A stretch of 64,000 bases of DNA, from the NCBI RefSeq assembly GCF_037154085.1, contig NZ_JBANRM010000005.1, forward strand, positions 124,001 to 188,000, read 5' to 3'. Position numbers and translations under genes: made by a program. How positions within the stretch are numbered: the stretch's first letter is position 1; each line of letters begins with the position of its first letter. The DNA is from Andeanibacterium fulvum. Its GTDB lineage: Bacteria > Pseudomonadota > Alphaproteobacteria > Sphingomonadales > Sphingomonadaceae. Below, in pieces: positions 1 through 7,298 of the stretch. The notes beneath the pieces were generated by a model. The model was given only the letters and a program-made list of their open reading frames with translations, was not told the origin of the DNA and did no database searches.

Positions 1-522
1 TACTTCATCGGCGGCGTCATCAAGCACGCCAAGGCCCTGAACGCCTTCACCAACCCGACCACCAACAGCTACAAGCGTCTGGTGCCGGGCTATGAAGCAC
101 CCGTGCTGCTGGCCTATTCGGCCCGCAACCGCTCGGCTTCGTGCCGCATCCCCTACGGTGCGGGCGAGAAGGCAAAGCGCGTGGAATTCCGTTTCCCCGA
201 CGCGATGGCCAACCCCTATCTGTGCTACGCCGCGCTGCTCATGGCCGGTCTCGACGGGATCAAGAACAAGATCCACCCGGGCGAAGCCATGGACAAGAAC
301 CTGTACGATCTGCCGCCGGCCGAACTGGCTCAGGTGCCGACCGTCTGCGGTTCGCTGCGTGAAGCCCTGGAATCGCTGGAAGCCGATTACGACTTCCTGC
401 TCGAAGGCGGCGTGTTCACCAAGGACCAGCTGGAAGCCTATATCGAACTGAAGTGGCCGGAAGTACTGCGTTGGGAAACCACGCCGTCGGCCGTCGAGTT
501 CGACATGTACTACTCGCTCTAA
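1..522 (+). CDS. glnA: Glutamine synthetase type I, C-terminal part (5' truncated by window edge)
   Basis: The frame is open from base 1 and encodes the last ~173 residues of a class I glutamine synthetase, which forms glutamine from glutamate, ammonia and ATP in the cytoplasm. Visible family signatures are the active-site stretch with NRSASCRIP, the EFRFPD strand and the NLYDLPP motif whose tyrosine (codon at 304-306) is the conserved adenylylation site. The end EFDMYYSL is a normal GlnA C-terminus, so this is the real stop. From the motif, activity is probably controlled by GlnE-type adenylylation, as in the GSI-beta subfamily. The start and any upstream glnB lie outside the window. Confidence 0.97.
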   Translation, partial: YFIGGVIKHAKALNAFTNPTTNSYKRLVPGYEAPVLLAYSARNRSASCRIPYGAGEKAKRVEFRFPDAMANPYLCYAALLMAGLDGIKNKIHPGEAMDKNLYDLPPAELAQVPTVCGSLREALESLEADYDFLLEGGVFTKDQLEAYIELKWPEVLRWETTPSAVEFDMYYSL

Positions 523-599
523 GCGAGCATGCGTTGGGGGGCCGGCCGAAAGGCCTGGCCTCCCCTTCCGCTTGATCCGGGGGGAAATCGCGGAAGAAA

Positions 600-634
600 G
601 AAGGGCGGGGCCTCGCGGCTCCGCCCTTTTCTTA
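600..634. terminator. Bidirectional rho-independent terminator
   Basis: A GC-rich stem (AAGGGCGGGGCC / GGCTCCGCCCTT, one G-T wobble) with a 4-nt loop is followed by TTTTCTT on the plus strand and CTTCTTTCTT on the minus strand. It lies between the convergent glnA and glycosyltransferase genes and can serve both. Confidence 0.85.
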
Positions 635-675
635 TGCAGGTAACAGGTGCGGCAGCGCCCGGCGGGCGCCGCGCA

Positions 676-1935
676 TCAGACCGTTTCGCGCAGCAGTTCC
701 GATGCCGGGCGGGTCTGCCAGCCGCTGGCAGGGCCGCGCATGCGCTGGCGGGTATGCGCCAAGGCAACGGGATAGATCTCGTTGAACAGGCGGTAGAAGG
801 TCCGGTCCCAGCTATAGCGGTTGACCACGTGGTTGCGGGCGGCAGCGCCGATCGCATCGTAGTTGCTATTCCAGATTTCCAGCACGTTGCGCGCCATCGT
901 ATCGACATCGTCCACCGGGCCGAGCAGGCCCAGCCCCGGCGGGACGCGGGCAGGCATGGCACCGGAGGAAACGCCCACCACCGGCAGGGCGCTGGCCTGG
1001 GCTTCCACCACCGAGACGCCGAAGGTCTCGTCGGCCATGGCCGAAACATAGATGTCGGAGGATGCCAGCGCCATGGCCAGTTCCTCGCGATTGCTCATGA
1101 AGCCGGGGAAGGCCACCGGCATGCCCGCCGTCTCGGCCACCAGCCGGTCGCGCAACTTGCCGTCGCCCACCATGACAAGGCCCGCGCCGAGTTCGGGCGG
1201 CAGGCGCTTCATCATCTCGACCAGACGGTCGGCGCGCTTCTCGTTATCGATGCGGCCGGCATAGATCAGCAGCGGGCCCTGCGTCCCGCCAAGGCCCATG
1301 CGCTGGCGGAACTGGGGATCGCGCTTGGCCGGATCGAACTGGCTGAGATCGACGCCCAGCTCCAGCACGTCGACCCGGTCGATCTTGCGCGTGCCCAGCA
1401 TCGCCTTCGCATCTTCGCCCAGCGTGTAGACGCGATCGAACTCGCGATAGGTGATCTCGGCATAGCCCATGATCAGCCAGCGGGCGATCGAGGCAATGGT
1501 CTCTCCAGCGATTTCCTTGCCCACACGATAAACATGGGCGTTGGGGAAATCGGTGCGATAGCCCGCGATCAGCGTGGTCTCGGGAAATTTGCGGCGGTGA
1601 TTGATCGCCGTCCAGGGCAGCACCCAGGGGCACAGCGATTCGATGATGTCAGGGCGGTAATGTTCCAGAACTTCGCGAACTTTGCGCGTACGCATGATGA
1701 AGCGGTAATTTGGGCTGCCGCGCACCGGCTCCGCGCCGATCTCCACCCAGATGCTGCGCCCGTTCTCGACGATGCGATCTTCCGGGCCGGGCACAATCTG
1801 CAGGATGCGATGATCGGTCCGCGCAAGCACGTGGTTGCGTTTTTCCCGGAGGTAGGTGCTGATCCCGCCGCCGCCATTAGGCGAATAGCTTTGAGTGAGG
1901 TCGCAGATTAGCAAAGGTTTGTCGTCACGTGCCAT
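676..1935 (-). CDS. Glycosyltransferase, GT4 family
   Basis: This 419-residue protein has the two-Rossmann (GT-B) layout of family 4 retaining glycosyltransferases, which move a sugar from a nucleotide donor to a lipid or glycan at the cytoplasmic membrane face. The N-terminal half begins LLICDLTQSYSPNGGGGISTY, with the glycine-rich loop expected for donor binding. The C-terminal half carries YAGRIDNEKRADRLV and, near residue 320, a DETFGVSVVEAQASALPVV segment matching the E-x7-E signature. Start is ATG at 1935 with a weak upstream AAGG. It is monocistronic, convergent with glnA and divergent from the OmpA gene. Donor and acceptor cannot be told from sequence; a mannosyltransferase-like role in glycolipid synthesis is a guess. 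Confidence 0.85.
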   Translation of the reverse strand: MARDDKPLLICDLTQSYSPNGGGGISTYLREKRNHVLARTDHRILQIVPGPEDRIVENGRSIWVEIGAEPVRGSPNYRFIMRTRKVREVLEHYRPDIIESLCPWVLPWTAINHRRKFPETTLIAGYRTDFPNAHVYRVGKEIAGETIASIARWLIMGYAEITYREFDRVYTLGEDAKAMLGTRKIDRVDVLELGVDLSQFDPAKRDPQFRQRMGLGGTQGPLLIYAGRIDNEKRADRLVEMMKRLPPELGAGLVMVGDGKLRDRLVAETAGMPVAFPGFMSNREELAMALASSDIYVSAMADETFGVSVVEAQASALPVVGVSSGAMPARVPPGLGLLGPVDDVDTMARNVLEIWNSNYDAIGAAARNHVVNRYSWDRTFYRLFNEIYPVALAHTRQRMRGPASGWQTRPASELLRETV

Positions 1936-2269
1936 ATTTTGCTTTCTACCTTGCCTCCGTCACCACGCATCGCGGCGGTGCAGCATTGCTGATCGGGTTT
2001 GACGAGCCGCTATTTGCAGCCAATTCGGGCACGAGGATGGCAAAAGCCGATTCTGTTCGCATGTGCAACAGGGACCATGCCTTCCAACTGTGCAAAGCTG
2101 CCGGACCGTGTCCTCAAGGCGTCACTTCGACAGGGGAATGGGGAAATGATGGCGGAAGTCTGCATCGCGGGCATGTAGGAGCGAATTTCGCAGTCGCAAC
2201 ACCTAGCAGATTGCGAATTAACCCTTTTGCTGGCATCTGGGCGAAATCCTGCAGGGGGAGTGACGAACA
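1936..2269. other. 334-bp intergenic region between the divergent glycosyltransferase and ompA-type genes
   Basis: No convincing gene is present. It must hold the promoters for both flanking genes. Close to the OmpA start it is AT-richer (TTGCGAATTAACCC near 2213) and has a purine-rich ribosome site, AGGGGGAG, at about 2251-2258. I could not define -35/-10 elements with confidence. A 125-codon plus-strand and an 86-codon minus-strand open frame cross it, but neither looks like protein. Confidence 0.5.
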
Positions 2270-3349
2270 ATGGTCAAGAAATCACTCGGACTTGGCGTGG
2301 CCTTGATTGCCATCGCCACCGCAACACCGGCCCTTGCCCGCGATGGGCAAATCTACGCTGGCGTCGATGCCGGCATGGTCATTCCAAACGATGCCGTCTT
2401 CTCCGGCGACCAGGATACGGTCGATGGAGACTATGCCGCCGGCTTCGATCTGGGTGGCTTCGTGGGCTACGATTTCGGCGTGATCCGTGTTGAAGGCGAA
2501 GTCGCCTACAAGGACATGGATGCCGATGAAACCTCGGGCGGCGATTTCGGCGCCGACGGCAACATCAATGTGCTGACCGGCATGGTCAACGGGCTGTTCG
2601 AACTGGGCGACGGCCAGGTTTCCGCCTTTGCCGGCGGCGGCGTGGGCTATGCCTCGGTCAATCTCGATGCGGACAATACCGTCCCCTATCTCGACGATCA
2701 GGCAAGCGGATTTGCCTGGCAGCTGCTGACCGGCATGCGCTTCCGCGTGTCGAAGAACATCGATCTGGGCATCAAGTACCGCATGCTGCAGGTCGAGGAT
2801 CTGAGCTTCGTCGACGGTGACGAGGACGAGCTGAGCGGCAAGCTGCGCACCCATTCGCTGATGGGCGGCATCACGGTGAATTTCGGCCCTTCGGAACCGC
2901 CGATCCCGGCACCGCCGCCGCCCCCGCCGCGGCCGCCGCTGCCGGTTCTGGCACCGCCGCCGCCCCCTCCTCCGCCGCCCCCTCCGCCGCCGCCGGTGTG
3001 CCAGAAGGGGCCCTATATCGTGTTCTTCGACTGGGATCAGGCGACGATCACGCCCGAAGCGGCGACAGTGCTGGATACGGCCGTGATGGCCTATGGCGCC
3101 TGCACCAATGTGCCGATCATGCTGGCCGGCTATGCCGACCGTTCGGGTAGCGATGCCTACAATGTCGGCCTGTCGGAACGCCGCAACCAGGCGGTTCGCA
3201 GCTATCTGGTGGGCCACGGCATTCCGGTCGGCGCAATCGCCACGCATGCTTTCGGCGAAAGCAATCCCCGCGTGCCGACTGCCGATGGCGTGCGCGAATT
3301 GCAGAACCGCCGCGTGGAAATCACTTACGGCCCCGGTTCGGGCCGCTAA
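2270..3349 (+). CDS. OmpA-family outer membrane protein (beta-barrel plus peptidoglycan-binding domain)
   Basis: The 359-residue precursor has a signal peptide (KKS start, hydrophobic core, cleavage after TPALA near residue 23). An eight-strand-like OmpA beta-barrel follows to about residue 205, with aromatic-terminated strands such as YDFGVIRVEGEVAY. A proline-rich linker spans about residues 207-242. The C-terminal OmpA domain follows, with FFDWDQATITPEA and NVGLSERRNQAVRSYL, the diaminopimelate-binding helix. Such proteins tether the outer membrane to peptidoglycan. The ATG has an AGGGGGAG ribosome site. The linker is odd: it contains 14 consecutive prolines in a CCG/CCC/CCT run. A strong terminator follows. 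Domain architecture is clear; porin activity is unproven. Confidence 0.93.
   Translation: MVKKSLGLGVALIAIATATPALARDGQIYAGVDAGMVIPNDAVFSGDQDTVDGDYAAGFDLGGFVGYDFGVIRVEGEVAYKDMDADETSGGDFGADGNINVLTGMVNGLFELGDGQVSAFAGGGVGYASVNLDADNTVPYLDDQASGFAWQLLTGMRFRVSKNIDLGIKYRMLQVEDLSFVDGDEDELSGKLRTHSLMGGITVNFGPSEPPIPAPPPPPPRPPLPVLAPPPPPPPPPPPPPPVCQKGPYIVFFDWDQATITPEAATVLDTAVMAYGACTNVPIMLAGYADRSGSDAYNVGLSERRNQAVRSYLVGHGIPVGAIATHAFGESNPRVPTADGVRELQNRRVEITYGPGSGR
2908..2998 (+). repeat. Proline-codon tract in the OmpA linker
   Basis: Two runs of CCN codons, of about 9 and 14 prolines, are separated by a short PVLAP segment. They are built mainly of CCG and CCC triplets and so form a simple-sequence tract where slippage in steps of 3 would change linker length without breaking the frame. 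Confidence 0.8.
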
Positions 3350-3374
3350 GCCTTCCAGGCAGCACAAATTTCAC

Positions 3375-3410
3375 GAAAGGCCCGGGGGGAAACCTCCGGG
3401 CCTTTTGTTT
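3375..3410 (+). terminator. Rho-independent terminator after the OmpA-type gene
   Basis: Stem AAAGGCCCGGGGG / CCTCCGGGCCTTTT with an AAA-containing loop and a TTTTGTTT tail, 26 nt after the stop codon. Confidence 0.85.
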
Positions 3411-3487
3411 CGCCTGCCGCCCAAAAACCATTTTCCTACAGCCCAATTCGTTCTCTATCTGTTCAGTCCGACTCACCGGAGGACAGC

Positions 3488-3964
3488 ATGGAACCGCTCA
3501 CTCGCCCTCGCACAATCGGCCCCCAGGGCATCGCCCTGATCCAGCGTTTCGAAGGCTGCGCGCGCCAGCGCGGCGACGGATTGTACGAAGCCTATCCCGA
3601 TCCCGGCACGGGCGGCGATCCATGGACCATCGGCTGGGGCGCGACCGGCAGGAATATCGGCCCGGACACGGTGTGGACGCGCGATGAATGCGATGCGCGA
3701 CTGAAGGCGGACCTTGCCCGCTATGCCGCTGCGGTAGATCGCGCACTGGGCGATGCGTCGACATTTCAGCACCAGTTCGATGCGCTCGTCAGCTTCCACT
3801 ACAATACCGGGGCCATTGGTCGCGCCACGCTGACACGCAAACACGCAGCAGGCGATTTCGCGGGTGCGGCGCAGGAATTTACGCGCTGGAACCGTGCAGG
3901 CGGCAGGGTACTGAAAGGGCTGACTCGCCGCAGGGAGGCGGAAGCTCTTCTCTACGCGTCCTGA
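3488..3964 (+). CDS. GH24 (T4-type) lysozyme, orphan endolysin-like
   Basis: A 158-residue protein of the phage-lysozyme family (glycoside hydrolase 24), which cuts the MurNAc-GlcNAc bond of peptidoglycan. The catalytic glutamate is E22 in RFEGC. The Asp/Thr pair is D38 and T47 in the stretch YPDPGTGGDPWTIGWG. Between E22 and D38 there are extra residues compared with the short lambdoid forms. No signal peptide or transmembrane segment is visible, so on its own it would stay cytoplasmic unless a holin, SAR-like or other export route exists. The start is supported by GGAGGA at 3478-3483. It stands alone, without holin or structural phage genes, and its 3' end overlaps bpt by 13 bp in convergent orientation. 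It could be a domesticated phage gene. Confidence 0.88.
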   Translation: MEPLTRPRTIGPQGIALIQRFEGCARQRGDGLYEAYPDPGTGGDPWTIGWGATGRNIGPDTVWTRDECDARLKADLARYAAAVDRALGDASTFQHQFDALVSFHYNTGAIGRATLTRKHAAGDFAGAAQEFTRWNRAGGRVLKGLTRRREAEALLYAS

Positions 3965-4854
3965 CCGATCGCGGCGGCGGCAGCGTGAGCCAGTTCGTCC
4001 TCGCTCAGGACATATTGTTCCTGCCCGCCGGGCGTGCCGTCCTTGCCACTGCCGCCCAGCGGAATGGCGCGGCGCCGGTGGCCGGAAGCGGCAGTGGCAG
4101 CGATCAGGCGCTCCTGCTGCTCAGCACCCATCCGTTCCCAGCCGTCGGGCGTCAGCTGTTCGAGCGGGCGATAGCGAACCTTGTACTGCATCCGCTCCGA
4201 CCCTTCGACCCAATAGCCGAGATAGACGAAGGGCAGCCCGCTTTCCGCAGCACGGCGGATATGATCGAGGATGATGTAGTTCCCCAGCCCCGAGCGTCCG
4301 GAATCGTCAGGCTCGTAAAAGCTGTAGATCATCGAATAGCCATCGCTCTGCCGGTCGGTCAGGCACGCGCCGACCAGCCGGCCAGGCTCCCCGTCCTCGC
4401 GCCGCTCGCGATATTCCACGATCACGCTGGTGACGGGAGTGTGTTCCACCATGTCGGCGAAATCCACCTCGTCCATTGCAGCCATGCCGCCGCCGGGATG
4501 GCGCACGCCGAGATAGCGACGCAGCAATTCATATTGTTCGTTGGTCGCCCAGGGCCGGCACTCGATCGCCACCAGATCAGCATTGCGCTTCAGATTGCGC
4601 TTCTGGGTGCTGGATGCCTTGAACTCGAATGCGGCGACGCGCACCGAAACGCAGGCCCGGCAATTGCTGCAGCTGGGGCGATAGGCCACTGTCTGGCTGC
4701 GGCGGAAACCGATGCGGCCCAGCGCTTCGTTCAACCCATCGGCATTGGGGCCCTTGAGTTCGGTAAACACCTTCCGCTCCGTCCGGCCCGGCAGATAGGG
4801 GCACGGCGCGGGACTGGTCACGAAGAAGCGGGGAAAGCGAACCGGTGCGGTCAC
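3952..4854 (-). CDS. bpt: Aspartate/glutamate leucyltransferase (arginyltransferase family)
   Basis: The 300-residue protein matches the bacterial Bpt/Ate family, which transfers leucine from Leu-tRNA to N-terminal Asp or Glu and so marks proteins for ClpAPS degradation. Seen are the N-terminal CPYLPGRTERKVFTEL block and the cysteine motif YRPSCSNCRACVSVRV, followed by the C-terminal acyltransferase-fold region SMIYSFYEPDDSGRSGLG and YLGYWVEGSERMQYK. The chosen start is GTG at 4854. Length is slightly above the usual ~240-280 because of an extended tail after residue 260. It overlaps the convergent lysozyme gene by 13 bp. A CtrA-type box lies 74-88 bp upstream of the start. Confidence 0.92.
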   Translation of the reverse strand: MTAPVRFPRFFVTSPAPCPYLPGRTERKVFTELKGPNADGLNEALGRIGFRRSQTVAYRPSCSNCRACVSVRVAAFEFKASSTQKRNLKRNADLVAIECRPWATNEQYELLRRYLGVRHPGGGMAAMDEVDFADMVEHTPVTSVIVEYRERREDGEPGRLVGACLTDRQSDGYSMIYSFYEPDDSGRSGLGNYIILDHIRRAAESGLPFVYLGYWVEGSERMQYKVRYRPLEQLTPDGWERMGAEQQERLIAATAASGHRRRAIPLGGSGKDGTPGGQEQYVLSEDELAHAAAAAIGQDA

Positions 4855-4927
4855 AGGGCTGCGCAGCCTTCCTGAAGAGTTGTGCCAATGGACTTGTCGC
4901 GGGGACTATGCCCCGGAGACTCGTCCA

Positions 4928-4959
4928 TTAAAACAACCTTAACCACGATTCGTGCTTAA
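4928..4959. promoter_or_regulatory. CtrA-type box TTAA-N7-TTAA with adjoining GANTC palindrome
   Basis: Bases 4928-4942 read TTAA-AACAACC-TTAA, a perfect full CtrA site by the alphaproteobacterial consensus. Its right half-site is shared with an imperfect 21-bp palindrome at 4939-4959 ending in a third TTAA. The palindrome's centre, CACGATTCGTG, contains GATTC, a CcrM methylation sequence (GANTC). The element is upstream of bpt (start 4854) and beyond the 3' end of ilvA, so bpt is the likely target. Function is inferred from consensus only. Confidence 0.5.
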
Positions 4960-5026
4960 CGCAGGGGATTTTTGCACAATCCCGCGCCAGCCACGCGCGG
5001 CACGCGCGCGGCTGACCCGAAATCGG

Positions 5027-6280
5027 TCAGTTGAGTTCGACTTCGCTAACCTGATAGCCCTTGGCCCGGAGCGCTTCGATCAGAGAGACCAGTTGCTCGC
5101 GGTCGCGCGCCTCGCATTCGATGTCGGTCACCAGCCCCTTGGCGGGCAGGTTGGTGAAGATGCGCTGGTGGTAGATTTCCAGGATGTTCACGTGATGCGC
5201 ATCGAATTCGTGCATCACCTTGTAGAGCGCGCCGGGGCGATCCTGCAGGAAGATGCGCAGCCGCGCGAGGCGGCCCGAACGGGCAAGATCGCGCAGCAGC
5301 ACATTGGCCAGCAGGCGCGTGTCGATATTGCCGCCCGACAGCACCAGCCCGACATTGCGGCCCTTGAACTTCTCGGGATGGGCCAGCACGGCGGCGAGCC
5401 CGGCAGCACCGGCGCCTTCCACCACGGTCTTCTCGATCTGCAGCAGCAGCGCCAGTGCGCGCTCCAGCATTTCCTCGTCGACCAGCACGATCTCGTCCAC
5501 CAGCCGTTCCAGCACCTGCGCAGTGAAAGTGCCCGGCACCTTCACTGCAATGCCTTCGGCCAGCGTATCCCCGCCGCTCGGCAGATCCTTGCCGTTGAGC
5601 CTGGAATACATCGACGGGTAAAGCTGCGGCTGCACGCCATAGAGCTTGATGTCGGGATTGAGCGCCTTGGCGACCGTCCCGATGCCGGAAAGCAGGCCGC
5701 CGCCGCCGATGGGCACGACCAGCGTATCGATCTCCGGCGCGTCGGCCAGCATTTCCAGCCCGACAGTGCCCTGCCCGGCAGCGACATCCGGATCGTCGAA
5801 CGGATGGACGAAAGTCAGGCCCAGCTGCTTTTCCATGCTGCGGGCATATTCATAGGCTTCGTCGTAATTCTCGCCTTCGAGCACGACCTTGCCGCCGACC
5901 TGTTCGGTCTGGATCACTTTCACCATCGGCGTGGTGCGCGGCATCACGATGGTGACGGGCACGCCCAGGCGGGTGCCGTGATAGGAAAGCCCCTGCGAAT
6001 GATTGCCGGCCGAAGCCGCGATCACGCCGCGATCGCGCTGTTCCTGCGTCAGCAGCAGCAGCTTGTTGAGCGCGCCGCGTTCCTTGTAGGCGGCCGTGAA
6101 TTGCAGGTTCTCGAACTTCAGCCAGATATTGGCGCCGGTAATCTGCGAAAGGGTCTTGCTATGCGTAGTGGGGGTACGCACGACCGAACCTTCGATCCGC
6201 TTCGCAGCGGCCCGAACATCGTCGATCGTCAGCAGCGCAGTCGCGCTCGCTTGCTTATCCAGTGCAGTAGTCTCGGTCAT
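5027..6280 (-). CDS. ilvA: Threonine ammonia-lyase (threonine dehydratase) with C-terminal ACT domain
   Basis: The 417-residue PLP enzyme deaminates threonine to 2-oxobutyrate, the entry to isoleucine synthesis. The PLP lysine lies in the segment FTAAYKERGALNKL, the phosphate-binding loop is GGGGLLSGIG near residue 190, and SAGNHSQG binds the substrate carboxylate. A single ACT domain occupies the end (RIFLQDRPGALYKVMHEF onward), as in the one-ACT bacterial form rather than the two-ACT 514-residue E. coli IlvA. ACT domains allow allosteric control, here probably by isoleucine or a similar amino acid. The start chosen is ATG at 6280 (MTETTALDK); an upstream in-frame extension to 6490 runs into the divergent gene and is not homologous. 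It diverges from the next gene with 115 bp between starts. Confidence 0.92.
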   Translation of the reverse strand: MTETTALDKQASATALLTIDDVRAAAKRIEGSVVRTPTTHSKTLSQITGANIWLKFENLQFTAAYKERGALNKLLLLTQEQRDRGVIAASAGNHSQGLSYHGTRLGVPVTIVMPRTTPMVKVIQTEQVGGKVVLEGENYDEAYEYARSMEKQLGLTFVHPFDDPDVAAGQGTVGLEMLADAPEIDTLVVPIGGGGLLSGIGTVAKALNPDIKLYGVQPQLYPSMYSRLNGKDLPSGGDTLAEGIAVKVPGTFTAQVLERLVDEIVLVDEEMLERALALLLQIEKTVVEGAGAAGLAAVLAHPEKFKGRNVGLVLSGGNIDTRLLANVLLRDLARSGRLARLRIFLQDRPGALYKVMHEFDAHHVNILEIYHQRIFTNLPAKGLVTDIECEARDREQLVSLIEALRAKGYQVSEVELN

Positions 6281-6395
6281 AGTGTGCGGCCCGTAACGGA
6301 AAACCGTGCATTTGGGAAACAGACAATCGCATCCGCACCACCTAGGCAGAGTGGGCATTTGCATTGCAACCCAACTCGCTGCACAGGACAGACCG

Positions 6396-7298
6396 ATGAC
6401 CGAGAAGACTAAGATCGCATTCCTTGGCCTTGGGGTTATGGGCGGGCCGATGGCCGGCCACCTCGCCCGCGCCGGATATGACGTCACCATTTACAACCGC
6501 ACGCTTGCCCGAGCGGAAGCGCGCAAGGCGCTGCTGGCCGAAGAAGGGCTCTCCGTAAGGGTTGCCGCCACTCCGGCCGAGGCGGCTGCGGGGCAGGACG
6601 TGGTCATCACCTGCGTGGGCAACGATGCCGATCTGGAACAGGTCGTGCTGGGCGATGAAGGCGCGCTGGCGGCCATGGCGCCGGGCTCGCTCTATATCGA
6701 TCACACCACCGTTTCCGCCGACATCGCCCGCCGCATCGCGGCAGAGGCCGGTGCGCGCGGCGTTCTGGCAGTGGACGCCCCCGTTTCCGGCGGGCAGGCA
6801 GGCGCGGAGAGCGGCAAGCTCTCGATCATGTGCGGCGGCACGGACGAGGCTGTGACGGCGGCCACTCCGGTGATGGAAGCCTATGCCGCGCGCATCGTGC
6901 ATGTCGGCGGCCCCGGTGCCGGGCAGGTGACCAAGATGGTCAACCAGATCTGCATCGCGGGCGTGCTGCAGGGCGTTTCCGAAGCGGTGCGTTTCGCGCA
7001 GGCGGCCGAACTCGACATGGACAAGGTGCTGGAAGCCGTATCCGGCGGCGCGGCGCAGAGCTGGCAGATGGTCAATCGCTGGAAGACCATGGCGGCGGGC
7101 GAATTCGATTTCGGCTTCGCCATCGACTGGATGCGCAAGGACCTCGCCATCGCCATGGCCGAGGGCGAGCAATTGGGGGTTCAGCTGCCCGTGACCAGTC
7201 TGATCGACAGCTATTATGCGGAGGTTCAGGCCATGGGCGGCGGAAGGCAGGATACCAGCGCGCTGATCCGGCGCCTTCCGGAGGTCGGCAGCAAATGA
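6396..7298 (+). CDS. NAD(P)-dependent beta-hydroxyacid dehydrogenase (3-hydroxyisobutyrate dehydrogenase family)
   Basis: A 300-residue enzyme of the MmsB/GarR/GlxR family, which oxidises 3-hydroxyisobutyrate or reduces tartronate semialdehyde. The dinucleotide-binding loop is FLGLGVMGGPMAGHLA at residues 9-24. The substrate-binding motif is DAPVSGGQAGAESG near residue 126, and the catalytic lysine is in GAGQVTKMVNQ near residue 178. The specificity cannot be read from the sequence. The start is ATG at 6396 (MTEKTKIAFLG). The stop overlaps the next start by 4 bp (ATGA), so it is probably translated with the amidohydrolase. Confidence 0.88.
   Translation: MTEKTKIAFLGLGVMGGPMAGHLARAGYDVTIYNRTLARAEARKALLAEEGLSVRVAATPAEAAAGQDVVITCVGNDADLEQVVLGDEGALAAMAPGSLYIDHTTVSADIARRIAAEAGARGVLAVDAPVSGGQAGAESGKLSIMCGGTDEAVTAATPVMEAYAARIVHVGGPGAGQVTKMVNQICIAGVLQGVSEAVRFAQAAELDMDKVLEAVSGGAAQSWQMVNRWKTMAAGEFDFGFAIDWMRKDLAIAMAEGEQLGVQLPVTSLIDSYYAEVQAMGGGRQDTSALIRRLPEVGSK

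Noticed and set aside
1929..2306. Plus-strand open frame of 125 codons covering the ompA-type upstream region
   Set aside because: It overlaps the real OmpA start in another frame, has unbiased composition and no ribosome site.
3412..4000. Prophage remnant around the GH24 lysozyme
   Set aside because: No integrase, holin, capsid or tail gene in the surrounding 10 kb, and the flanking genes are ordinary chromosomal genes.
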